Shown in pieces: positions 33,329 to 41,686 of a stretch of 64,000 bases of DNA; positions within the stretch are counted from its first letter, which is position 1; every line of letters begins with the position of its first letter. This stretch comes from Flavihumibacter petaseus NBRC 106054 (GTDB taxonomy: Bacteria > Bacteroidota > Bacteroidia > Chitinophagales > Chitinophagaceae). A program made the position numbers and the translations under genes. A model generated the notes under the pieces. The model saw nothing but the letters and a program-made list of their open reading frames with translations, did no database searches and had not been told where the DNA came from. The stretch covers positions 1,860,001-1,924,000 of the forward strand of contig NZ_BBWV01000001.1 in NCBI RefSeq assembly GCF_000974785.1, read 5' to 3'.

Positions 33329-34636
33329 TCAGCCCTCAGTATTCGGCAACGGAAATTGAATCCAGATATCATCATCAGTGCGGTCTTTCGGCAGCTCGTT
33401 AGTGCGGTCATAACGGCGGAGATCGATCCAGCGGTGTCCTTCATAGAACAGCGAGTATCGACGCTGATACAACAGTTCGTTTAACAGTGCAGACTGTGTT
33501 ACACCGCCAGCATAAGGCGTCATGTTGTGTTTTCCTCGGATCACATTAAGCGCAACGATGGCATCGGGCAAAGCATTCTGCTGAATTTTGCTTTCAGCAT
33601 AGATCAGGATCAATTCTTCATTCCGGATCATCGGCAAAGAAGCAGTGCTTGAAGTATACACCCAAACATCGCGGTTGCTGCTCAGTCCCTGCAGGGAAGC
33701 TGTGCTGGTGCGGAGCGTGGCTTTGCTGATGCGATCATCTCCCGGAACAATGTCAGTTGCAAAGCTCGGGTGAGCAGGCCTGATCTCGCCATTCTGATTC
33801 TGCGGAATAAACATACCGTTCAGCTGGTCGCCTGATCCGGTGCTGTATTCATGCGTAACGCCCGTGTTGAGGTCTCCGTTGAGATCAAAGAAAGACTCAT
33901 TGAGATTGCTGAGTGAAGCAGTATAGTTCTTCTGGTATAACGCTACCCTTGCTGCCAGTGCGCGGTTGAATTTGATGAGTCCGGCAGCATCATTGAATCC
34001 GCTGAAGCCGGAGCTGAGCGGAAACGACACGGTCGCGCCGGTAAGGTCGGTCTTACCTGCATCGAGCAGGCTGATGATCGCGGCCAGGCCATTGTCGTAG
34101 GATACGATCGGACCCAGATTATTGGGATCAGATACGTCCACGCGGATACCATTCTGATAGGTGAGGTTCAATGCCAGGAGCAATTGATACGCCCGGATGG
34201 TTTTGGCGAATCCTGAGTATCCTTTTTTCTGTTCAGCCGTGATCTGTGTACTCCGGTTAGCGGACGCTTCCAATACATCGCAGTTCTTGATCACGCGGTA
34301 CCTGGCCGCCCAGGGGTTGGTCGTATAGAATGCATTATTGGTCAGCTGTGCTTCGTTGGCACCGAGCAGGTCGGTCACATAGCGTGGTTCTGAACCAGAG
34401 AAACGATATCCTTCCCGGCCAATGGTGGCAACATCATCGAGGTAGAGCGTGATTTCATTCCGCATGCCGGATTCCGTACCACTCACGAGATTGTTAAGCT
34501 GACTTTGTGTGGCGTCTTTGAGAAAGTCCTCCACTGTGGGACTATTCAGGTTGCCATATTCTTTTTTGCAGGCGCCCAGGAACATTACAGATCCCAGCAA
34601 CAGCAAAGCTATTTTAAGGAGCATATTGTGTTTCAT
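33329..34636 (-). CDS. SusD/RagB-family outer-membrane lipoprotein
   Basis: The start is the ATG at 34636, giving a lipoprotein signal (LLGSVMFLGACKK, C23); the frame is open further upstream but would overlap the SusC gene. The 435-residue protein has the SusD helical pattern: YRVIKNCDVLEASANRS, YSGFAKTIRAYQLLLALNLT and, near the end, LLYQRRYSLFYEGHRWIDLR. SusD proteins sit on the cell surface as the lid of the SusC pore and bind the substrate. The gene follows SusC by 19 bp. No glycosidase gene is in this operon, and the ligand may be something other than a polysaccharide. Confidence 0.92.
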   Translation of the reverse strand: MKHNMLLKIALLLLGSVMFLGACKKEYGNLNSPTVEDFLKDATQSQLNNLVSGTESGMRNEITLYLDDVATIGREGYRFSGSEPRYVTDLLGANEAQLTNNAFYTTNPWAARYRVIKNCDVLEASANRSTQITAEQKKGYSGFAKTIRAYQLLLALNLTYQNGIRVDVSDPNNLGPIVSYDNGLAAIISLLDAGKTDLTGATVSFPLSSGFSGFNDAAGLIKFNRALAARVALYQKNYTASLSNLNESFFDLNGDLNTGVTHEYSTGSGDQLNGMFIPQNQNGEIRPAHPSFATDIVPGDDRISKATLRTSTASLQGLSSNRDVWVYTSSTASLPMIRNEELILIYAESKIQQNALPDAIVALNVIRGKHNMTPYAGGVTQSALLNELLYQRRYSLFYEGHRWIDLRRYDRTNELPKDRTDDDIWIQFPLPNTEG

Positions 34637-34655
34637 ATCAAATGTCTTTGTTGAA

Positions 34656-37604
34656 TTAGAAGTCGATGGAAATATGGAAAGTAGCGCGCTTGCTGGCGGG
34701 GTAAGGCAATACATCGATACCACTGGAGAAGCCGGTACCGAAGTTGGATACTTCAGGATCGTAGGCCTTGTAGTTGGTGATCGTGATGTAGTTGTTCAGT
34801 GAAGCGCCAACACGGAGACCCTTTACAAACTTGATCGAAGGGATAGTGCCGAAGTTGTAATACAACGCAATTTCACGCACCCGGAAATAGCTGGCATCTT
34901 TTACGAAAACTTCAGCTGTGGAACCTACCTGCATGATGCGGTAAACACCGTCAGGCAGACCCTTGTCGTTGGTAACATCATCATAGTCTGCACTGGTGCC
35001 ACCGAAATCGTTCTGCATGGAAGTAAGGTTCACGTTTTCGCCACCTTTTTTCCAATGCAGGAGGAAACGCAGGCTGAGTTTGTTGAAGAAAGTCACCTCG
35101 TTGTAGCTGTTCATCTGGAAGTCAGGCTCTGCATCACCCAGCACGCCTACGCCCTGTCCATTCAGACCCACCAACTGTGTGGCAGATTTGCCTTCTTCGA
35201 TCTGGTAAGTTCCGAGGACGTAACCGAAAGAACCCAAAGGCGTAGAAGGCACAGTCAGTTTCGTCACTTTGCTGCGGTTCAGCCAGAAATTGACGGAGGT
35301 ATTCCAATTCACCTTGCGGTTGCTTACCGGTTTGGCATTGATGCCGATTTCCACACCCTGGTTCTGGAGGTCACCTGCGTTGGTCCACTGTGTGCTGAAT
35401 CCAGAGGATGCGGGAAGGCCAGCCAGCATCAGGAAGTCGTAAATTTTCTTGTTGTAATATGTGGCGCTGAGTCCCAGTTTGCCACCCAGGAAGGCGATGT
35501 CAAATCCGGTTTCCAGCTCTGTCTGCTTTTCCGGTTTGATATCAGGATTACCGCGCTGGATATTGACCAGTGAACCGGGATAGCCCTGGATATTGGAAAC
35601 TACCATGGAAGTGAACTTACTGCCATAAGCAGGGGTATTGTTGGCCTGGCCGTAAGCAGCACGCAATTTGAAATCTTCCACCACACCCTGTTTGATCACA
35701 TTCAGGCGGGTGAGGTTAACGGAAAGCCCGGCTTTCGGGTAGGCATAGTATTTCGACGCGTCACCATTGTTGGAGGACTGGTCGAACCGGACTCCGCCGG
35801 TGACGGTGATCCCATCGCGGATCAATGCTTCTTCCTGGATAAAGAAACCGCTGTTCTGGAATTTGGTGCGGAACTGTGTGGCAGAAAGTGCACCGGCCTG
35901 GCTCACATTAGATTGGTCGGTAATTACCTGGGTAGCCACATTGAGCAGGTTGTTGTAGTCGCCTTTTTCCTGCGTGATCCCTGCAGATGTGGTGAGGTTG
36001 AGCTGCTCACCTGCGCGGAACTGGTTCACCAGCGACAGGATGAAGTTGGTATTGAGATTTTGGGTGTTGCCCTGCATGCTGGTTCCCTTATTCACTGTCT
36101 GGAACTGAAGCTCGGCGGGGAAGAGTGCATTGGTTTCGAGCTGGTAGAAGTCGAAGCCGCCCCTTCCAATAAAACGTGTTGTGCTGCGGTCAGATTTCTG
36201 CAGGGTGGCATCGAGGGTAAGACCCGTCAGAAAACGGTTTACAGACTCGTTGTTGCGCATCAGCGCTACTGTTTGCAGCGGGTTGGAAGCAGCAAAAGTG
36301 TTGTTGGGATACTTGCCGTTTTCGTCTGGATGCAGTTCTGCAAAGCCCGGAGTGGAGGACAGGGCGATACCCAGGGTCACACCGGCATTATCGTTGCCGG
36401 TGAGGGAACGGTCTGCTGAAGAATTGATGTAGTTCGTTGCGATGCCGATTTTGATATTGTCTGTCAGTTTGTGGTCGAGGTTGAGGCGCAGGCTGGTGTT
36501 GCGGTATCCGGTACGTTTCACGATGCCATCCTCTGCTTTCTGGGAGGCTGAAAAGAAGAAGCCGGTCTTTTCACTGCCGCCGTTGAGGCTGAGGGTAGTG
36601 TTGCGCGCGAAGCCCTTGTTGCCGTAAACTTCTTTTTCATAATCATAGATCTTTCCGGCGGCTTCTGCAGCAATGAATTGCTGGCGGAGTGCTTCGCTGG
36701 TAGCAGGGTCAGAAGAAAGGCTGGCTGCTTTGTCGGCATCGAATTTTCTTACGCCGAGCAGCTTCCGGGCTGAGATCACCCCCAGATCCTGGGAGATATT
36801 GACCCTGGTGCGTCCCTGCTTGCCACGTTTGGTGGTGATGATGATCACCCCGCCGGCGGCTTTTGATCCGTAAATGGCAGCTGCGGAAGCGCCTTTCAGG
36901 ATCTCGACGTTTTCGATGTCTTCGGCACGGATATCGGCGATCCGGCTGGAGGGGTTATCCTGGGTGGACGTAGCGCCGGTGGAAGCGGCACCGGTAACGG
37001 TGTTGATCCCTGCACTGGTTGCGGTGTTGTCTACGAAAACGCCATCCACTACATAAAGCGGTTGTGTATTACCGTAAACAGAAGTAACGCCACGGAGTTT
37101 TACAGAAAGGCCGCCACCGGGGGCGCCGGTATTGGCATTGATATAGGCACCGGGAATCTTTCCATTAAGGGCAGCATCAAAGGTCTGGGCGGGCGCCACA
37201 CCATTGAGTTCATTACTGGAAATGGAAACCACCGCGTTGGCAAGGTTGCGGCGCTTCAGGCTGGTGGCAAGACCGGTAACGACCACTTCGTCCAGCTTCG
37301 CAACATCTTCCACGAGGGTGACCTGGCTGCCGCTGGCCAGTTTTGCTGCCGGAATAACCTGGTTGCGGAAGCCCGTGTAACTGATGACCAGGTTGCTGTT
37401 CTCCGGAACTTCCAGGCTGAACTGTCCGGCCGCATCCGTCATAGTTCCGCGGTTTGTTTTTTCAACAGTCACCGTGGCATTGGGAATCGGGTTTCCTTTA
37501 TTGTCAGTAACCTTGCCCGAGATGGTTTTTTGCTGGGCAAGAAGCGAGGGTACCCACAGCCAGCTGAACAACAGGGCTGCAAGGTAGGGGAGCAATTTTT
37601 TCAT
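34656..37604 (-). CDS. SusC/RagA-family TonB-linked outer-membrane transporter
   Basis: The 982-residue protein has a signal peptide (up to SLLAQ), a carboxypeptidase-regulatory-like domain (ISGKVTDNKGNPIPNATVTV) and a TonB box-plug region with VVVTGLATSL, LNGKIPGAYINANTGAPGGG and LYVVDGVFVDN. The rest is the barrel, ending at ATFHISIDF with a terminal aromatic. It imports a substrate captured by the SusD lid, powered by TonB. The gene lies 25 bp downstream of the third AhpD-like gene and upstream of SusD, in the six-gene operon starting at 40540. The substrate is unknown; context points to a small molecule handled by AhpD-type enzymes and an MFS carrier. Confidence 0.94.
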   Translation of the reverse strand: MKKLLPYLAALLFSWLWVPSLLAQQKTISGKVTDNKGNPIPNATVTVEKTNRGTMTDAAGQFSLEVPENSNLVISYTGFRNQVIPAAKLASGSQVTLVEDVAKLDEVVVTGLATSLKRRNLANAVVSISSNELNGVAPAQTFDAALNGKIPGAYINANTGAPGGGLSVKLRGVTSVYGNTQPLYVVDGVFVDNTATSAGINTVTGAASTGATSTQDNPSSRIADIRAEDIENVEILKGASAAAIYGSKAAGGVIIITTKRGKQGRTRVNISQDLGVISARKLLGVRKFDADKAASLSSDPATSEALRQQFIAAEAAGKIYDYEKEVYGNKGFARNTTLSLNGGSEKTGFFFSASQKAEDGIVKRTGYRNTSLRLNLDHKLTDNIKIGIATNYINSSADRSLTGNDNAGVTLGIALSSTPGFAELHPDENGKYPNNTFAASNPLQTVALMRNNESVNRFLTGLTLDATLQKSDRSTTRFIGRGGFDFYQLETNALFPAELQFQTVNKGTSMQGNTQNLNTNFILSLVNQFRAGEQLNLTTSAGITQEKGDYNNLLNVATQVITDQSNVSQAGALSATQFRTKFQNSGFFIQEEALIRDGITVTGGVRFDQSSNNGDASKYYAYPKAGLSVNLTRLNVIKQGVVEDFKLRAAYGQANNTPAYGSKFTSMVVSNIQGYPGSLVNIQRGNPDIKPEKQTELETGFDIAFLGGKLGLSATYYNKKIYDFLMLAGLPASSGFSTQWTNAGDLQNQGVEIGINAKPVSNRKVNWNTSVNFWLNRSKVTKLTVPSTPLGSFGYVLGTYQIEEGKSATQLVGLNGQGVGVLGDAEPDFQMNSYNEVTFFNKLSLRFLLHWKKGGENVNLTSMQNDFGGTSADYDDVTNDKGLPDGVYRIMQVGSTAEVFVKDASYFRVREIALYYNFGTIPSIKFVKGLRVGASLNNYITITNYKAYDPEVSNFGTGFSSGIDVLPYPASKRATFHISIDF

Positions 37605-37629
37605 TTGAAGCTTTTGGTTTTGGTGTCAA

Positions 37630-38181
37630 TCATTTGTATAAATCAAAATTGAGGTAGCCTTCGGCAGCCCTGCGGGGACCGCGATCTACATAGATCTGCC
37701 GGTCGCGCGGCGCTTCTGTTGCGAGGCCATCCACGTAGCGGTTGAACATGCAGAATGCGGCGGCGATAAGTACAGTGTCATGTATTTCCTTGTCGGTTGC
37801 TCCGTTGGCTTTGGCAGCATCCACCTGTTCAGTAGTTACATATTTACCGCCTTTCTGTACGCTGCCGGCGATCTCCAGCAATGCTTTCAGTTTATCGCTG
37901 AGGGGCATGGACCGGAAATCAGCTTTTACCTGGTCGATAAAATTGATGTCGCATTGCAGGTAATGCTGTGCAATACCGCCGTGCGCATTCTGGCAGAAAA
38001 AGCAATCATTCAGTGCGGAAACATAAGTTCCGATCAGTTCGCGGTCACCGCGTGAAAGGGAGTTGTTGTCGTCGCGCAGCAGGATCTCTGCCAGCTCATT
38101 GAGTGGCTTGGCGGTTTCGGGGCTGAACGCCATTGGACCGCGTATACCGGGAAGTCCCTCCGGAAGTTTGATGTGTGGCAT
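37630..38181 (-). CDS. AhpD-like peroxidase-related enzyme (third of three)
   Basis: The 183-residue protein carries the CxxCxxxH centre at C60-C63-H67 (DCFFCQNAHG), preceded by DRELIGTYVSAL. The downstream family motif is EIHDTVLIAAAFCMFNRYVD. This fits the carboxymuconolactone decarboxylase/AhpD fold and its peroxidase-related branch. The cysteine pair could work as a peroxidatic or reductase centre. It is the third of three paralogues in the operon, separated from the second by 17 bp and from SusC by 25 bp. An enzyme with this motif usually acts in the cytoplasm as a trimer or hexamer; there is no signal peptide. Confidence 0.88.
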   Translation of the reverse strand: MPHIKLPEGLPGIRGPMAFSPETAKPLNELAEILLRDDNNSLSRGDRELIGTYVSALNDCFFCQNAHGGIAQHYLQCDINFIDQVKADFRSMPLSDKLKALLEIAGSVQKGGKYVTTEQVDAAKANGATDKEIHDTVLIAAAFCMFNRYVDGLATEAPRDRQIYVDRGPRRAAEGYLNFDLYK

Positions 38182-38198
38182 ATTGCAGGTTGGTTTTT

Positions 38199-38744
38199 TC
38201 AGGGCTTTTTGGGTGGATTGTAACCGTGTTCCGCCAGACGTTTACCCATGGCGGCGTAGGTTTCGGGATCGGTAGGGGTAAGCGTGGCGAGGCCGTCAAC
38301 ATACCGGTTGAACATGCTGAAGGTTGCGGCGATCAGCACGGTGTCATGGATAGCGCGGTCATCCGCACCTGCGGCTCTTGCTTTTTCAACATCAACGGGC
38401 AATACCTGTTTGCCGAGGATCTGCACTTTCCCGGCAATGTTCAGGAGCGCATCCAGTTTTTCACTGATGGGTGCATGTGAAACATCTTCCAGAACTGCAT
38501 CAACCGTTCCGGCTTCGTCCCCGAACAGGCATCGTGCAGCCGCAGCATGACTGCTCATGCAAAAGACACAATTGTTACGGGAGGAAACATAGGCGGCGAT
38601 CAGTTCGCGTTCTGCCGGTGACAGTGTTGAGGGGCCACGAAGCAGCACTTCAGCAAGTGCATAGAGGGGGCCGGCAGTTTCAGGCCGGAACAAAGCGAGG
38701 CTGCGGATACCGGGCACGCCGGCTTCCAGTTCAATATGTGCCAT
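38199..38744 (-). CDS. AhpD-like peroxidase-related enzyme (second of three)
   Basis: Translation is taken from the ATG at 38744, matching the starts of its paralogues (MAHIELEAGVPGI); the frame continues upstream into the MFS gene, but that extension has no homology. The 181-residue product has C59-C62-H66 in NCVFCMSSHAAAA and the motif AIHDTVLIAATFSMFNRYVD. It shares the order of motifs with the copies at 37630-38181 and 39965-40540. The start overlaps the MFS stop by 14 bp, a sign of coupled translation. Separate roles of the three copies are unknown; a mixed oligomer or different substrates are possible. Confidence 0.88.
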   Translation of the reverse strand: MAHIELEAGVPGIRSLALFRPETAGPLYALAEVLLRGPSTLSPAERELIAAYVSSRNNCVFCMSSHAAAARCLFGDEAGTVDAVLEDVSHAPISEKLDALLNIAGKVQILGKQVLPVDVEKARAAGADDRAIHDTVLIAATFSMFNRYVDGLATLTPTDPETYAAMGKRLAEHGYNPPKKP

Positions 38745-39978
38745 TTTCAGCAGGTTTTGGTGTGGTGAATAGAAGTGTAAAGAGACCGATGAGAAATACC
38801 ATGGAAAAAACGAAAAGTGAATTGCCATAACCGCCCAGTTCGGTAACGAGTACGCCAACGAAAAGCACGGCTGTGGCGGTCACCAGGCGGCCTGCATTAA
38901 AACAGAAGCCTGTGGCGGTGCCCCTGATGGCAACAGGAAACAATTGCGGAATATAAACAGAAAGAACACCCTGGCTGGCACCGAAAAAGAGTGCAATCAC
39001 CAGGATCTCAGCATAGATCACAGCGCTGAAAACAGTATTGGTCTTGAACAGTATAAATGAAAGAATGGTGCAGGCGGTGAAACAAAGCACCATCGATTTG
39101 CGTACACCGATACCATTCATGAGCCAGCCCGACAAAAATCCGCCAGCCAGTCCACCTATGCCCAGCATCATCATGCTGATACCTCTTTCCTGCTGGCCAT
39201 CGCCTTCAGTAATCAAAGTCTGGATCCAGGTAGGGATCCAGGAGAATATTGCCCACAGACCGATCAGCATCGAACCAAAAATTACTGAGCCGGACAGCAG
39301 GTCGCGACCATGGTTACCCGAAAAGATACTTTCGCTGGCCGAAATGTCTCCGGGGCCTCCTGAAACAGCTGGTTTTGACCTGTTTTCCAGCCAGGAACGG
39401 GATTCCCTGAGCAGTTTTACGGAAACCAGTGACAGCACAAGGGGGAGGTAACCTACATTGAATCCTTCCCGCCAGGAATGGAAGATATATTGGGTTACGC
39501 CGGCTGAAAAGATGCCGATGGGAATGGAGATGGAAAGGATCCCAAGGAAGATCGCCCTCGATTTTGCAGGCCATTCTTCCATAATAATTGTCGTGGTGGT
39601 GACGAGAACTGCGCCCAGGCCAAATCCGCTGAAAAAGCGGCAGATCAGCACGCCTGTCCAGTATTGCATGTGGCCGGTAGCGATCGTGAAAATGGCGTAA
39701 CTCGCAATGGAAATGATCACTGCAGGTTTGCGGCCGAAGCGGTCGCTGATCCAGCCGCAGGCAAAACCGCCGAAAGCACCGCCGAAAATAAAGATGGCAC
39801 TGATGTAGGCACTGATGCGGTTGAGCGCAGCATCATCCTGGGTTCCTAACAGGTCTCTGACGGCAACCGGCAGGTAAACGGACATAAGGGTTGATATGGT
39901 TCCTGCGAATGCAGTGCCGAGAAAACAGATGGTAAACAGCACCCAGTGATAAGGGGTGATGCGGTCATTGTTGCTCAT
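38731..39978 (-). CDS. MFS transporter
   Basis: The 415-residue protein has about twelve hydrophobic helices. The loop between helices 2 and 3 reads GWISDRFGRKPAVI (MFS motif A), and helix 5 has GILSISIPIGIFSAG. The N-terminus (YHWVLFTICFLGTAFAGTIS) and the symporter-type loop suggest a proton-coupled organic-acid or sugar carrier of the broad MHS/AAHS type, but not a specific substrate. It lies between the first and second AhpD-like genes, overlapping both by 14 bp, so it is an integral part of this operon and likely moves the AhpD substrate or product across the inner membrane. Confidence 0.9.
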   Translation of the reverse strand: MSNNDRITPYHWVLFTICFLGTAFAGTISTLMSVYLPVAVRDLLGTQDDAALNRISAYISAIFIFGGAFGGFACGWISDRFGRKPAVIISIASYAIFTIATGHMQYWTGVLICRFFSGFGLGAVLVTTTTIIMEEWPAKSRAIFLGILSISIPIGIFSAGVTQYIFHSWREGFNVGYLPLVLSLVSVKLLRESRSWLENRSKPAVSGGPGDISASESIFSGNHGRDLLSGSVIFGSMLIGLWAIFSWIPTWIQTLITEGDGQQERGISMMMLGIGGLAGGFLSGWLMNGIGVRKSMVLCFTACTILSFILFKTNTVFSAVIYAEILVIALFFGASQGVLSVYIPQLFPVAIRGTATGFCFNAGRLVTATAVLFVGVLVTELGGYGNSLFVFSMVFLIGLFTLLFTTPKPAENGTY

Positions 39979-40540
39979 GTTGCTTTTTTAGATGGTCATA
40001 GCCCTGGGGCAGGCGATTGTAGCCATTGTCTTTCAGGCGTTGCCCCAGTGACTGGTAAAAATTCGGATCCTGGGGAGTAACGGTGGCGAGTCCGTCAACA
40101 TAGCGGTTGTACAGGCAAAACAATGCGGCGATCAGCACCGTATCATGGATCTCAGTATCAGAGGCACCGGCAACCTTTGCCGCCAGCACAGCGTCATCCG
40201 TTACTGATTTGCCGGACTCCTGAACCATTGAAGCAATCGTAAGCAGAGCCTTCATTTTTGCGCTCACGGGAGCAGTGGTGATATCCTGTTTGATCCGCGT
40301 TGTGGTATTGGATTCACCCAGCAGGATATCTGCTGCTGCTGTGTGGGCAGTGGCGCAAAAGTGGCACAGGTTGCGGTGGGACACGATGGTGGCGATCAGC
40401 TCTCGTTCACCCTCAGTTAATGTGTTAGGGCCGCGGAGGAGGAACTGTGTAAGTTCCCGGATAGGCTCCGCAGTGTCTTTACGGTACTCGAGCAGGCCGG
40501 TAATGCCCGGCAGGTGCTCTTCCAGTGGAATGTATGGCAT
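39965..40540 (-). CDS. AhpD-like peroxidase-related enzyme (first of three)
   Basis: The start is the ATG at 40540 (MPYIPLEEHLPGI), aligned with the paralogues; a further upstream ATG at 40576 would lie at the putative promoter. The 191-residue product has C59-C62-H66 (LCHFCATAHTAAA), GERELIATIVSH ahead of it and EIHDTVLIAALFCLYNRYVD after it. It starts the operon AhpD-MFS-AhpD-AhpD-SusC-SusD. Its stop overlaps the MFS start by 14 bp. Three diverged AhpD-type enzymes in one operon suggest that a reactive or peroxidised compound is processed after uptake. This is inference from gene order. Confidence 0.88.
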   Translation of the reverse strand: MPYIPLEEHLPGITGLLEYRKDTAEPIRELTQFLLRGPNTLTEGERELIATIVSHRNLCHFCATAHTAAADILLGESNTTTRIKQDITTAPVSAKMKALLTIASMVQESGKSVTDDAVLAAKVAGASDTEIHDTVLIAALFCLYNRYVDGLATVTPQDPNFYQSLGQRLKDNGYNRLPQGYDHLKKQHEQQ

Positions 40541-40573
40541 AGATGGATTTGTGAACAGCATAGTATGGCAACG

Positions 40574-40605
40574 CAAGCTTAGCCGCCAGTTGCCGGAATG
40601 TAAAA
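40574..40605 (-). promoter_or_regulatory. Likely promoter of the AhpD-MFS-SusCD operon
   Basis: On the minus strand TTTT (40605-40602), a 20-base spacer and TAAGCTTG (40581-40574) fit the Bacteroidota promoter with one change in each box. A transcription start near 40567 would give a leader of about 27 bases before the ATG at 40540. This supports the operon starting at the first AhpD gene. Confidence 0.45.
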
Positions 40606-40612
40606 GTGCTTA

Positions 40613-41158
40613 TCAGCCTACCGCTGGGGGGTGAAGCAGTTGCAGGCTATAGCCATTACAGGGAAGTTCTGACAGCAATGCGAAATGCAGCTGATCAGGT
40701 AGTATAACCGGTTGCGTTACCTGGAGGGAGTGGCTTTCATTGTACTCAAATCCGAAACCGCCTTTTTTGGAGGTGTCATGTTGTTTTTTGCCGGCAGGCA
40801 GATCATTGGCAGTATTGACGAAACGGGTTTTATCTTTTACCAATCTTGATTTCTGCGCATTGGGCTTGCACTTCAGGTATAACGTATCGTTGGAGATGCG
40901 TTTTTTTACGTAACTGTAATGAATGTCGTTGATGACAATTTCTCCTTCTACCGTTTCGAATTCGGGTTGATCCGTATAATAAGGAAGGTTAAGCGCCACT
41001 TTTAGTTCGGTAAGGTCCGATTCGTCGAACAGCTGGTTGTCTCTCGCCTGGGCAAAATGCCAATCGGCCTTTTCTATCAGGTAATTAAATACCAGATTAT
41101 ATCCCACCAGGTTAAACAGGAAGGCAGTTAGCAGGAATATGGCGAAAACACGTTTCAA
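40613..41158 (-). CDS. Hypothetical protein with N-terminal membrane segment
   Basis: The 181-residue protein begins with one hydrophobic helix (MKRVFAIFLLTAFLFNLVGY), followed by a helical NYLIEKADWHFA segment. Then come DLTELKVALNLPYYTDQP, ETVEGEIVINDIHYSYVKKR and YLKCKPNAQKSRLVKDKTRF; the C-terminus is a flexible tail ending in LLHPPAVG. No family is recognised. It precedes the AhpD operon by 72 bp on the same strand. A small anchored protein with a periplasmic domain next to a TonB system might belong to that system, but nothing proves it. Length and composition suggest it is real. Confidence 0.55.
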   Translation of the reverse strand: MKRVFAIFLLTAFLFNLVGYNLVFNYLIEKADWHFAQARDNQLFDESDLTELKVALNLPYYTDQPEFETVEGEIVINDIHYSYVKKRISNDTLYLKCKPNAQKSRLVKDKTRFVNTANDLPAGKKQHDTSKKGGFGFEYNESHSLQVTQPVILPDQLHFALLSELPCNGYSLQLLHPPAVG

Positions 41159-41173
41159 CCTGTTAAATATAGG

Positions 41174-41194
41174 GGAATTTCCAATTCCGGGAAT
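41174..41194. promoter_or_regulatory. Overlapping inverted repeat between divergent genes
   Basis: GGAATT (41174-41179), TCC, AATTCC (41183-41188) forms a 6-bp palindrome, and ATTCC-G-GGAAT (41184-41194) overlaps it. The site lies between the hypothetical gene (start 41158) and the lipoprotein gene (start 41262), where both promoters must be. It could be an operator; no regulator is assigned. Confidence 0.3.
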
Positions 41195-41261
41195 AGGATG
41201 ACCGGTAACCGGCCTGATGCAACCTTTTTTCTTTTCAGGAGGTCAACCCGAAAAAGGCTTT

Positions 41262-41654
41262 ATGAAATATATGGTTGGCAATATAGCGGGTAGCAGATGG
41301 CTGATCCTGCTGGTGGCATGCCTTTCATTCGCCCTGGCTTCCTGCAAAAAAGATGAAGCAGCACCGGCTGCCGATGTAAATGGGGCATATATAGAACTGT
41401 CACCCATTCCAGGCCGGATGATCATCAACTTTACCGGTGAAAACCAGATGAGCATCCAGGCCGCCGGCAGTGACCATGCCGATGTCTTTTATTATGAGAT
41501 CACCGGAGACTCGATCCGGCTTACACCGGTATCAGATCAATACGGAATTACAGTAGTGTATTTTAAATGGCTGACGGATGTGAAATTCGAGATTGGCAAC
41601 CTCCTTCCTTCGATACCGGAACTCCCTGCGGTAAATATGGTTTTCAGCAAATAG
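41262..41654 (+). CDS. Small lipoprotein of unknown function
   Basis: From the ATG at 41262 the product has 130 residues. It has a lipoprotein signal (LVACLSFALASC, C28) with KKDEAA after the cysteine. The mature part is about 100 residues with beta-strand spacing (AYIELSPIPGRMIINFTG, YYEITGDSIRLTPV, LPAVNMVFSK). The frame also allows a start at 41217, but the ATG at 41262 places the lipobox normally. No family is recognised. The next gene, the membrane-anchored regulator, starts 32 bp later on the same strand, so the two may be linked. Confidence 0.65.
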   Translation: MKYMVGNIAGSRWLILLVACLSFALASCKKDEAAPAADVNGAYIELSPIPGRMIINFTGENQMSIQAAGSDHADVFYYEITGDSIRLTPVSDQYGITVVYFKWLTDVKFEIGNLLPSIPELPAVNMVFSK

Positions 41655-41686
41655 GTTCCTATTTTAGCGGTTGTCTTTTCCGCCGT

